64,000 nucleotides of DNA from Adiantum capillus-veneris (lineage: Eukaryota > Streptophyta > Polypodiopsida > Polypodiales > Pteridaceae), in NCBI GenBank assembly GCA_014529385.2, contig CM043953.1:88091842-88155841 (forward strand), written 5' to 3'. The position numbers and the translations under genes were made by a program. The first letter of the stretch is position 1; the number at the start of each line of letters is the position of its first letter. The notes under the pieces are model-generated. The model was not told the origin of the DNA. It did no database searches and worked only from the letters and a program-made list of their open reading frames with translations. Of the stretch, positions 53,461 to 64,000 are shown one piece after another.

Positions 53461-53825
53461 AGTTTTCAATCAAGTCAATCTTGACATGCATGAGGAGCAC
53501 TTCTACAATGCCTTGAATAGTTATCCCCTACCTACCATTAGGGTTCAGGGCTTATTGAGCTTGAATGAAGAGTTGAAATTTGTATCTTAGAGAAGTGTGC
53601 ATTTGAGAAAATTTATCAATGCAAGAGCTATGTTGCAAGCGAATGAAGTTGTCAAACTAGCTAAGATGCAAGGGCAAGAGGTGCCAGAGAATATGTGTGA
53701 CAACATTGCATAGGGTAGCATATTAGAGGAAGTTGAGATTGATATTGACATGGTAGCAAATGTGGGGGTTGCCGCACCATTGGCCTCCACTCTATCAAAC
53801 ATAGCTATTAAAGAGACATGACATC
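53461..53825 (+). pseudogene. Unclassified protein-like remnant with in-frame stops
   Basis: One plus-strand frame stays protein-like over about 120 codons despite two stops (after LNEELKFVS and after ENMCDNIA): NLDMHEEHFYNALNSYPLPT, then RSVHLRKFINARAMLQANEV and EEVEIDIDMVANVGVAAP. Mixed charged/hydrophobic content in helical spacing suggests a once-coding sequence. I do not recognise the family. It could be part of a lost transposon or host pseudogene. Confidence 0.35.
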
Positions 53826-55609
53826 ACTGCTAATGATCATGGAGGAATCTGCCCAAAACATGCAACTAACCAAAAATAGCCTCTTAACTATCACAACATT
53901 ATTCATGTACATAGCACTCATGCAAGGGACACAATATGAAGAGATATAAATGTTCATGCCTTGATTGCATTATTTGTGAAATGTACTAACTTGTCATTTT
54001 GTGGAAAAATGTTAAAAGGATTTGAATCTTCCCAATACTAGCAGCTCACTCCGTCTTCCCAATTCACCTTTGGCTCTATTACAAAAAGGTGGGTGGTTTT
54101 GGTTCACATTGGTAACTTTTGAACAAGATATAGTCAACGGAGGATAAGCGGCCTGAATCAACTACACATTGTTGGCATATATTTTAGAAGTTTACCTATG
54201 GTTGTGAAGAATATTGTACAAGAAATTTATATTTGTCCTTTCCCAGCCAATGCGCGAAGAACACATAGTCAAATATGAAAGTTTCAACCCAATAAGGATG
54301 CTCAATGAATTCACAGGCTGGCACCTTTATAGAGCTAGATTTGCATGACATACTGTTGGAGATATTTGTTGGGTTGATAGAGATGCACATGCTCATACAT
54401 TAATTGTATCATTCGTGAACTGAAATTGAACTCCACAAGTTTCCTTGTACAAGACAAACAAGGATGTTTGAGACTCTTGCTAGATACAGTATCAAGTCAC
54501 ATACAAGTTCTAATCCAGAAATGGCTTCTTGGCAGTACGAGCAACTAGGGAACTGCATAAATATGACCGCAATTTCTACGGACAATATCGTGTTCCAGAT
54601 TAATGTCTTCAAAGAACTCCTTATCGTGTAAGCATCTAGCAAAAGCTCGTGCAGACTATTTTCATCGATCTTTCCACTCTTATTAGAGCTGTGCACGCTT
54701 TGATAATAAAATGTAAACCCAATACCTGTCTGGAAACCAATTTATCATGATCATACTCAAATATTGCATCTGCACTCTAATGGATGACAAAGGAAGACTG
54801 AGAAGAGAGTGCAGATGAGAAGAAGAATGCTCACGACGCTCACAGCTTAACCTCAACAATCACTAATAGTGGCACATGATTTAAAGCGATGCCCATGCGA
54901 AATTCAAAAAAATACACCAAAACACCATGTAATATATACAAGCAAGGAAGATTCTGTGAGCTGCCAGCTTTGTAAGATGTAACCTTTTTGACAATGTGCA
55001 CTAGAGGTTAGAAGTACCTCTGCAATGTGACTCAGTATAATTGTCACAGAGAGCCCATTGGGAAGTTTTCTTTCTAACCAATCATGATAAATTAAAACAT
55101 AATCAATCATGATACATTACTCCAACAAGCAACACTCAGAAGATATCAACTGAATGTTGAATTCCCTAAACAACATAGATATTATTTCTGTAATAAGACA
55201 CTCAAGTCTAAACACGATCCCCCTGCAGGAATGTACGGGAATTCGGACCTTTTGTCTTACTTTAAGTGAAAGAAGCCATCCAAAACCGTATGTAGAGTGC
55301 GGCACCGGATAAAGAATCTCAAGCAACTACCCATATCTTCATCAAGGAAAAGGAATCGAAATTTCTAGTGGTAGCGAGTTAGAAGCTCCACAAAGGCAAT
55401 GTACAAGTTCCTCAATGTGGCTTACAAAGATGGAGCTACACACCTTTACTGTACTGTCCTACGCTCTGAGGTTAAAGATCAGCATTGAATGTGTACAAAA
55501 AATATGTAATAAGCAGCTATATCATTCAACACAAAGTGAACCACTGTGGCGGGGTCAGAGGCCTCGGTGTAAAATATCTGACCGCACAAAATTGTACTAC
55601 TTAATATTT
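53826..55609. other. Mostly non-coding; one doubtful minus-strand exon
   Basis: AT-rich spacer and the probable 3' flank of the AKAP17A-like gene. On the minus strand at about 54,660-54,560 a short stretch reads ARAFARCLHDKEFFEDINLE followed by HDIVRRNCGH. It faintly recalls the RPAP2/RTR1 zinc-finger phrase 'ERSIxxLCGYPLC', but the acceptor is poor. Treat it as unproven. Confidence 0.3.
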
Positions 55610-57121
55610 CTACAAACTCTGTTTAGAATCAACAATTATACTCTTCAGCCGTTTTGTGTGAGATGCAAACGAGGACCCCACTTTGAAGCTGGTATACTTG
55701 GAGAACAACGAAGGCCCAGTATCCAAAACCCATCTTTGCAAATCATCATCCTTTGGGTCCTCAACGGTAGCATGCGACGGTTCTGTCACGCTACAAAGGC
55801 TAAAACAGTTAATTTAGAACAAAAAATTACAGAGGTGGAGTCATCTCACAAATGACTCTTTAAGTACCTGCGACCTTGCGCCAACCTGCTGACACGTTCT
55901 CTGTGCGACACAATATAAAACCATGAGAAAACGTAAAGCATTGTTCTTGAACTCCTGAATTTGCACAAGAATCCACTTTACCTGTCGTTACTGTCGTCAT
56001 GCTGTCCATTGCCGCTACCATGTGGATACGTTTCTGGCAATTTTTCGACCTCTCGTCCTGTCTTTCCCAGCTGTCTTCTTGAGTCCTGAATACATGCAGC
56101 ATACTGCTTTTCCTTAACAACATCGACGTGTTAATATGAGAAAACATTTAAGCTAGAGCAGTTGGCTGACTGTAACGTTGCGCATACAAGATAGCTCCTG
56201 TTCACAACTTCAGGTGAACAATATCTAGGACTCCGCACGGTCCAAGTTTCTCTGTCACGCATATCAGCCCTATGCTTCTCTTTCAATTGCTCTTCTAGCT
56301 TCCGGAACTCCTCTTCTCGCCTTTTAACCTCAAGTGCCTTTTGCTCTTCTTCTCTCTGGATTTGTTCCCTCAAATGTTTTTCTTTCCTTACCCTTTCTTC
56401 CTGAAAGCCGTGTGCACAAGCTTAATTTCTCTGAGATATCAAAGGTAATTTTTATGTGAGTTCGACTGACCAGTACCTCCTTCAAACGCTCCAATTCCTT
56501 CTGTCTGAACATCTCCTGCTCAGCTGCTGCTGCCTCTCTCTCTCGCCGCCAGTTTTCTTCCTCCCTATCAGCACAGGACTCTGCCTTGTCAAACACAGAC
56601 ATGCACAAAGGGTAAACTCATAATACTATCCCCCTTAATGCAAATTGATGTCATCTCCTAAACAAGAGTGTAAAATTACACCTTAATCGCTGAATCCGTT
56701 CAGCCTCCCTTCTCTCTTGTTCAAACCTAGCAAGCTCAGTCTGTCTGCGAGCAATGTCTGCCTGTCGTGTCTCCATGAAGGCCTGCCGACGTCGCAAATC
56801 CTCCAGTCGCTGTTTCTCAAACTTCCTTTTACGGATATTTCCTTCAGTGAAGTAGCCATCATTGTCCCAGTTCACTTCGTAATTTGCCTTGAAATTAGAG
56901 CCTTCCTGCAGAGCCAATTGGCACACAAGCATGCAAAATAAGACCAGCAAGTATAATGTCAGCATCAGACAAAAAGGAAAATTCAACAACATAAACTAAC
57001 CTTTACCATTGACCGACCACAAAAAGCTACCATTGCGTTATAGAACTCGGAATAATGCTCGAATTGCACCCATACATTACACGAAAAGGATTCCGAATCG
57101 TTTATTTGTATGTCAAGGTTC
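55610..57121 (-). CDS. AKAP17A (XE7/SFRS17A)-like protein, 3' seven exons
   Basis: Exons on the minus strand: 57,121-57,007, 56,905-56,682, 56,564-56,471, 56,400-56,188, 56,085-55,982, 55,900-55,868 (least sure) and 55,799-55,610 (stop TAG). All phases agree and introns are GT-AG; about 320 residues are visible. The first exon ends an RRM-like fold (WVQFEHYSEFYNAMVAFCG). Then come NYEVNWDNDGYFTEGNIRKR, a long Arg/Glu-rich helix (RRRQAFMETRQADIARRQTE and onward) and a tail ending RLKSIIVDSKQSL. Animal AKAP17A has the same order (RRM-like strand, short CNIKV-type strand, 'KKRQLERQKL' helix) and works in splicing. The anchoring function implied by the name cannot be assumed in plants. Upstream RRM exons are missing: LTR D lies beyond the first exon. 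Confidence 0.68.
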
Positions 57122-58005
<884 letters not shown>

Positions 58006-58876
58006 TAAGTGTATTCTTCACAGTGGTATCAAAGAAATTTTTTTCCCAGGACCCGACGGTAGTGAGCCTCTCACCTTTGTAGCTACCCTCTTCACCTTCT
58101 CCCCTTCCCAGAGTTGTATGGAAGCTACAAAGAGATGGTGGAAACAACGAGTTCATAAGCGGTTAACGTGAGCAGCTTCTTGTCCCAACCAACCCACCCA
58201 AATCCAGACATGCACAGAGAGTATTAGCCTCGCCTTTATCCAATCGGCTTGATGGTCACACATATTCATGACTGTACTTCAGTAAAATCTGAACTAGAAG
58301 TAGAACTAGAGACGAGAGACTCAAGAGACTGAATGTGTAAACAAGGGCTGATTTGTCAGGTGGCTGCCTCGCCATGCCCATTCATGCCTCCCCATGCTCA
58401 TCAGACAACTCTTCCATGTGTTTGTTCGCTAAAGGTCACACCCTCACAGCCTAATCCTTCATAGCAGACCCTTCATGCAAGAGGTGCCTGGGGAGAACCA
58501 CAGCGCTGGTGACGCTTTACGCAACCAGCCACTTCACGCCAGAGGCAGGTAATAAAACAAGAGCCAGCGCATGGAACTTGGCTGCAAATATAACTTGCCC
58601 TTTTGGACCTGGATGACAGCCTATAGTGAATATGCACCCTCGACTCTCAAGACATTTTCAATGGCCTCAATGTTGTCGATCCTCTTGATCAAGACCCCTA
58701 CAACACACAATCGTTCTTGTGTTGTATGTGATGCTACTTCTCAACAACCGGAGTGTCTTTGTCAACCACCAAGCATTAATGTCGACAAGCTTCAAAAAGT
58801 CTCCCCAAAAGACATTACTCACCCAAAGCATGGTTCTACAAAGATAACAAAACATAAATTACCTTCATTCGGGTAA
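58006..58876. other. No gene seen; isolated primer-site-like word
   Basis: CACAGTGGTATCAAAG at 58,019-58,034 on the plus strand resembles an LTR end plus Met-tRNA primer site, but nothing recognisable follows. A minus-strand stretch near 58,700-58,620 reads RIDNIEAIENVLRVEGAYSL and could be a relic of an element or exon. Unassigned. Confidence 0.35.
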
Positions 58877-59418
58877 TGTGGCAGACTTGGACACACCAAG
58901 TTGGGAATCTGGCACAACACACAAGAAATCACTTAAATTTACTTCACACTTCAATAGATTCGACACGGCCCGGCGTAGTTCCGTGCCCATAGGTATTGGT
59001 CCCAAATTCTAGCGCCCCTTTCGGTATTTATTTTGTTATTAACAATTGAGCAAAGTACAAATTCCACAGGTCCTCTCTACTCAATGCTCCTGGGTACATA
59101 TGAGAAACAAAGAGGCCCTTGATACAATTTTATAGGCTCTAGGCCTTCTAAAAGCAGTACATGAAAAGCTTTAGTTCTCAAAAGCATCAGTGCCAAAAGC
59201 TGGCAACGCAAATCGTGGATTTCCGTACAGCCTGCCACGTCAGCCAATCAGCGCAATTTTTGAAAATTTGTCAGGTCAGCAACTACACGCGATTCCTTCT
59301 CTCTTTTTCATTTACTTATGTGTCCCTTGGGCCCATCAAATGGGACCCCATAAGTTGGCAGCAACTTATAAAATAGTCTTTTATCCATCTGGTCATGCCA
59401 CATCATCATTTTGTGACA
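58877..59418 (-). repeat. G2 3' LTR F
   Basis: The minus strand begins TGTCACAAAATGATGATGTG at 59,418, directly after the polypurine tract, and extends to about 58,877 (end GTCTGCCACA, tentative). It holds U3 ACGT repeats (59,210-59,285) and the shared box (59,011-59,036, reversed) but no CT array. Because it adjoins a Ty3 integrase/chromodomain, it shows that the G2 LTR family belongs to Ty3/gypsy. Confidence 0.7.
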
Positions 59419-59429
59419 TCCCCCCTCTT
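59419..59429 (-). other. G2 polypurine tract
   Basis: AAGAGGGGGGA on the minus strand, immediately upstream of the LTR start TGTCACA. This is the plus-strand primer site of the element. Confidence 0.75.
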
Positions 59430-60495
59430 GAAATTGCCCTCAATTACACCTGCAAAATCAAACACAAGCCACAAACTAGTTCAGTAGACACTGACTCTAA
59501 GTACCAACGCACTAGACGACACAAATCAAGCACTTGCACAAAGACGACAGTCACTGACCATCCAAATCACATTCAAATCAAAAATCCCATAAAGTCCATC
59601 GAGATCTCCAAGTACAATCTCTCGGCAACGTGTTTAGCAATCGCATCTAGATCCACACCAAATCTCTCACCGATGTCAGATTGACTAATTCTTATTGCTA
59701 TCATGTCCATCTCATATGGAATCTCAAGATTGAAATGCTACAATCATTTCGCCTTTCAAACATGCACTCAGACACGACTCACGTGAGAGAGCATACGTAA
59801 ATCAGAATCATTTCGGGAATTTCCATGTAGAAGTACTTCTTTCATAACGTCATACAACAAAATACTTCTTTCATAACGTCATACAGCAAAATACTGTCAA
59901 CCCCTCAGTACCCCTGAAATCCAAAAGAAAAATCAGTGACTTTATTCCATCTGGCTAACTTGTGACAAAGGAGCGGAGTGACTCCCCTCTTGTGCAGTCC
60001 CGTCTGCACCAAACTCAACCCTGTTGATCTGCAGGATCTCTCAAAATAGTCGAAGCTATAGTGAAAGCCTCAAGGTAAAGTTCCAATATCTAAGGAGTAT
60101 CTGCTAGGTCCTCCTCCTCCTCCATCCACTTCGCATCCAATGTCGGATAGTTCTTGAATTTCACTAAGAACCGCCATATCACTTTATCTCACTTTCCATT
60201 CCTTGTGAGCCAGTTGCCAGTATCTCTTCGAGAACGAGTATCTCCTTGCTCTCTTCTACTTCAGGTTGCTCCTCACGCTCCCTATCGATTGGTACCTCAA
60301 CCTTGAAAGGTTTCATGAGACTCACATGAAAAGCATTGTGAATCTTCCAAGTATCTGGCAGTTTCAATCTGAAGGATACATCATTTATCTTCTCTTGAAT
60401 CTAGAAAGGGCCATAATATCGCATACTTAGCTTTGGCAAAAGCCGATCCTTTCCCTTTCTTATCTCAGGCGTGCCTTCTCAAATCGTAAGAGCAC
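59430..60495 (-). pseudogene. G2 Ty3 element: chromodomain, integrase end and 3' non-coding part
   Basis: The minus strand at about 60,490-60,370 has the integrase C-terminal block (LPKLSMRYYGPF-like). 60,367-60,179 has KLPDTWKIHNAFHVSLMKPF, then an acidic linker. 60,180-60,105 has the chromodomain core (FLVKFKNYPTLDAKWMEEEE). Stops are present. 59,430-60,100 looks non-coding. The reading continues upstream across the solo LTR at 61,255. Confidence 0.78.
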
Positions 60496-60670
60496 TGTAA
60501 CAAATTGCTGACGTGTCAAAGCCCTAAAGAATGGAGCCAACTTGCAGATGCTCGCCGAGGGACCTAAACCCTAAGAAGAACAAGTAACAGAAGAAGAAGT
60601 CCTACCAACTTATAGGGACCCCGTCCGATGGGACCCAAAGTGACATAAAGGATTAAAATAAAGCAGGACC

Positions 60671-60704
<34 letters not shown>

Positions 60705-61096
60705 ACAAAAACAAAAACAAACTGATGACGTGGCAAATTTTCGAAAATTGTGCTGGCATGATGACATGGCAAGCTATACGGATTTCACGTTTTGCGTTGG
60801 CTGATGACGTGGCAACTGTACGGATTTCCGTAAATTATGCTGGCAGCCTTTTGGCTTTGCTTTTGGACCATAAGCTTTTGAGTTTTGAAGGCTTTTCACT
60901 GTAACTGCTTTTCAAGCCAAGGGCCTTTAAATATGAGGTTAGAGCTCATTCTCTGGCATGCTTCCCGGCAAAGGTGCAGAGTCTAGAGTACCGGCTTGTA
61001 CTGTGTTGATGCAATATAAAGAAATATCGAGAGGGGCGCCAAGGTTTGGGGCCAATACTCTCTGGGGTGGAATTCCGCCACTTCGTGTCGCGTGTC

Positions 61097-61189
<93 letters not shown>

Positions 61190-61254
61190 CAGTTGTTATT
61201 GAAGTGCTAAAAGTCTATTCTTTTCTATTGCAACATGGTGACCGTCTTGTGACA
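60496..61254 (+). repeat. G2 solo LTR E with target duplication AGCAC
   Basis: 759 bp, TGTAACAAATTGCTGACGTG to CCGTCTTGTGACA, flanked by AGCAC at 60,491-60,495 and 61,255-61,259. It contains a CA run (60,671-60,690), three TGA(C/T)G(A/T)GGCA-like words, the shared box (61,014-61,050) and a (CT)n array of about 88 bases (61,098-61,185). It is inserted in opposite orientation inside the integrase C-terminal region of another G2-like element, whose codons resume in phase across it. Confidence 0.92.
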
Positions 61255-62485
61255 AGCACCCAATCATCTTCCTTCAACTGCAAGTCGCGTCGATGTTTAT
61301 CAGCTCCCCCTTCTTAAGTCGTGCTTGAGACTTCTCAAAAACCTCGAGAACCTTGGCAAAAGCAGTGTCCAAATCTCTCGTATACAAATCCGCTTCAAAA
61401 ATCTTATCTTTGGTGCTTAGAAATAGAGGAACCTTCGTAGCACCCTCGATTACTTCAAATAGCGCCTTTCCGTCGATGAATGAACCGTGTCGTTGTAGGC
61501 AAATTCCACCAAGGGCAAGTACTTTTCCCATTGAGTCTTCTAATCCGAAATGTAAAACTTCAATAAATCCAAGACCACTAAATTGGCTATCTCAGATTGC
61601 CATCTGTCTGTGGGTGGAACGAAGATGAGAACTGCAACCACTTGCCAATGTTCTCCCAAATTGCCCTCCAAAACAAACTAGTAAATCGTGAGTCTATGTC
61701 CGAGACTATGGACTCAGGCATGGCATGTAATCGAAAAATCTGCAAAACAAAAAATCTCGCCACATGATTAGGTTTAATCGTCTTCTTTACCGGAATATAG
61801 TGGACCTGTTTATGGAATTTGTCGATGACTCTCCAAATGTCATCATGCCCACTCTGAGTCTTCGGAAGATCAAAAATAAAATCAATGGCAATGCTTTCTC
61901 AGGGATGGGAGGATATGGGTGAAGGCTGTAGAAGTCCTGGTGCCTTATGCCTATCAAACTTGACCTTTTGGTAGACTAAACAGCTGCAAATAAACTTATC
62001 CACATCCTTTTTGAGCCTCAGCCAATAAAAGTAACGCTCAACACCCTTCAAGGTGGTATCTATGATGCGGTGGCCTGAAAAAGGTGGACAATGACACTCT
62101 GCCAAAACCTTTCCCTCAGGCTGTGCAACGCACAACATCGTTTTCCGCATCAAATAGCCGTCCCATATGGAATAGCTTGCAATTGTCTCTTCACTCTGTA
62201 TCCGATGAAAGATATCTGCAAAATCAGGATCTGTGGTGTACTGATATACCATATTTTCGAAGCTTCGATGATGTATTGCGAAAATAGCTAGAACCAAGGG
62301 TTTTCTAGACAACGCATCTGCCACTAAATTCTTCTGACTCTGAGCATGGACTATCTGGAAAATGAAACTGTGATAGGATGTTAGCCCACCTCGTCTGCTT
62401 TTTCGAAAGATGCTTCTGCGACAAGTAGTAGCGTAAACTCTGAAGATCTGTAAAGACGGTAAAATCATGGATGACTACCAAGAGT
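61255..62485 (-). pseudogene. G2 Ty3 element: RNase H end and integrase (5'-truncated)
   Basis: The minus strand at 62,485-62,290 reads the RNase H end (FTDLQSLRYYLSQKHLSKK with breaks, QSQKNLVADALSRKPLVL). 62,200-61,900 has the integrase zinc domain (HCPPFSGHRIIDTTLKGVER, then FICSCLVYQKVKFD, where the last Cys has become Tyr). 61,890-61,640 holds the core with AIDFIFDLPK and ESIVSDIDSRFTSLFW. 61,531-61,270 has EGATKVPLFLSTKDKIFEAD and KSQARLKK. Stops are present. The element ends abruptly at about 62,485, so gag, protease and most of RT are lost. Confidence 0.85.
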
Positions 62486-64000
62486 GTTACGTAAAGGCGG
62501 TGTACCTCACCGTGCTTTGCTCATGTCCTCCGACCGCCCACATTTATCTCCTTATTCTTTATACATACAAAGAAGAAGGAGCTCTCACCCATTCTCACTG
62601 TGCTCATACAGTGAGATTTGGGAGCTTGACCCACATCCCGTGTACTCTGTCTCTCTCCTTCTCACTCTCCGCACATGCATGGTTATCGCGGAGAGCACGA
62701 CGGCTTCAAGAGCTTCAAGGCGATCGCTCGCTCGCTCTCGGCAGTGGAGATCAAGAAAACTTGAAAGCTTTGTGAGAATGCAATGGGAGCTTATGAACTC
62801 AATTGAGAGTGATGTATGCTCTTGTGGAAGCTCAAAAAGGAGTGTGGAAGATTGTGTGTAAGCGAAGGTGCTGCCCTAAAAACTGTGTACGTAGCAGCAC
62901 TGTTTTCAGATTCGTTTTTCTCCTTATAGAATGCAGATCTAAGAATTTTGCCTAAAAAGCCCATCTGTTTCGACGTAGTCTACAACTTTGCAGAAGAAAC
63001 TCTTCGCAAATCCCTCACCATTTTGCTAATAATCAGCTCAGACTGACTGTATACAGAAATTGCAGGTTTTCTGTTTTCACATAGTGTGCAAGTTTGATAC
63101 ACTTTTGGAAGCATGACAGATGCTCCAAGTGGGTGCATAAATTCTGAGCTTAAGATGCAATTTAAGCTTGTGTAGAGCTTGTGGTTTGAGGATTTTTTGG
63201 TAGATTTGGACAATGAAAACGGGGGCGTTTACACACCATCGAAGCGATCTCTTGAGAGAGACGGTTTTTGGAGCACACATGTGGAGCTTCTTTCACACGT
63301 TTTCACAGGATACTTTGGCAGTGATTTTGTGCTTGGATTCATGGTCTTTGCGGAGGGATTTGCATATGGTGATGGCACATGGTTGATGCTCATTATACAT
63401 GCACCTTGGCGAGCACTTTTGAGTGCCAGTGAGCTCTCTTGAGAGCATTGTTTTCGCATTGATCAAGTTTTCAAATTGCAACTCTTTTGGCACTTGCATA
63501 TGCGCGGTCACTCCGTTGATGTACGTTGAGTGCGGATTGCCATTGTATGTAAAAATGTGGAGCCATTTTGGCATTTCTACTCACTGGCATTGAGTAGTGT
63601 TATGGTTTATGGTAGAGATTGTACTTGAGTTTTTGCTCAGTTTTCAGGGGAAACTATGTCAGATTTTTCCCCATGGTTTATGCGTATTCGCAGTTTGCTC
63701 TCCGATGGTATACTGGTCGATATATTCCGACTTTGACAGTGATCGAGTGTTTACTCTCACTTTGATAGGTTTAGAAACAGGTTCGAAGATAATTTGTGAG
63801 CTTAATTTTTCAGCCATCATTTCCTCTTTGCAGGTGCCTATATATGGCGGCACAGTTGTGACTTGTTTCTTCAGCTATTTGAGAGTTGAATTTAGGGTTG
63901 TTTTGGGACTGATTTGCAGTCATATTTTTCAACCATACACGAGCTTGTGGTACTCTACAAGTACAGTTCTTGGATAGTGGTTGAGTTTTGACCCCCACTT
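62486..64000. other. Unassigned sequence
   Basis: Begins TGTTACGTAAAGGCGG at 62,487, right where the G2 element stops, so it may be the start of another LTR. It includes ATACATACAAAGAAGAAGGA (62,561) and GATCGCTCGCTCGCTCTCGG (62,722). No recognisable protein on either strand: the longer open frames (63,179-63,442 and 63,597-63,977, plus) lack motifs. Confidence 0.4.

Overview
This is plant nuclear DNA that is mostly made of retrotransposons. The signs are LINE ORF2 proteins ending in the plant-type zf-RVT domain, chromodomain-bearing Ty3/gypsy elements, a Ty1/copia gag of the UBN2 kind, methionine-tRNA-type primer binding sites, and spliced genes with very short exons. The depth of nesting, one intron of about 32.5 kb and the number of decayed copies suggest a large genome such as a fern or a similar seed-free plant. 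That is inference: no single gene here fixes the species. I see no rRNA, tRNA, CRISPR or bacterial features.

Two host genes can be supported. 'Gene X' (+ strand) has six short, phase-matched exons at 7,787-8,757, a seventh at 41,322-41,384, and a probable last exon at 43,360-43,455. The product is a helical, coiled-coil-like protein I do not recognise. Its long intron holds most of the window's transposons. The second gene (- strand, 57,121-55,610) has seven phase-matched exons encoding the end of an RRM-like domain, a long Arg/Glu-rich helix and a C-terminal tail. It looks like a plant AKAP17A (XE7/SFRS17A)-type splicing-associated protein. Its 5' exons are not visible, and LTR D lies upstream.

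Transposon layout: (1) 1-7,650, decayed copies of LINE family L-A (zf-RVT type): two on the minus strand and one 3' end on the plus strand. (2) 9,692-14,859, LINE family L-B copy 1 (minus): 5' UTR, ORF1, endonuclease, RT and a (CT)n tail. (3) 14,860-23,131, a Ty3/gypsy element G1 (plus) with both LTRs and every domain, but several frame breaks. (4) 23,132-35,150, a mosaic of L-B fragments and G1/G2 LTRs, including a solo G2 LTR with a TCTAG target duplication. (5) 35,151-40,246, L-B copy 2 (minus), the better-kept ORF2. (6) 40,247-40,790, G-rich low-complexity DNA. (7) 43,741-45,036, an L-B 3' fragment (plus). (8) 45,450-50,310, copia remnants, tandem duplications and a 370-bp repeat array. 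(9) 50,311-55,600, sparse decayed DNA with a foldback MITE-like element. (10) 58,877-62,485, a 5'-truncated G2 Ty3 element (minus) with its 3' LTR, interrupted by a solo G2 LTR with an AGCAC target duplication. (11) 62,486-64,000, unassigned.

The most unusual feature is in L-B. In both long copies ORF1 ends in TGA, and the endonuclease follows in the same reading frame with no ATG before its first catalytic motif, which points to stop-codon readthrough. L-B also ends in a (CT)n array instead of poly(A), and carries a C homopolymer between endonuclease and RT at which both copies change frame. The G2 LTRs carry their own (CT)n array, and several LINE/LTR fusions fall exactly in these arrays.
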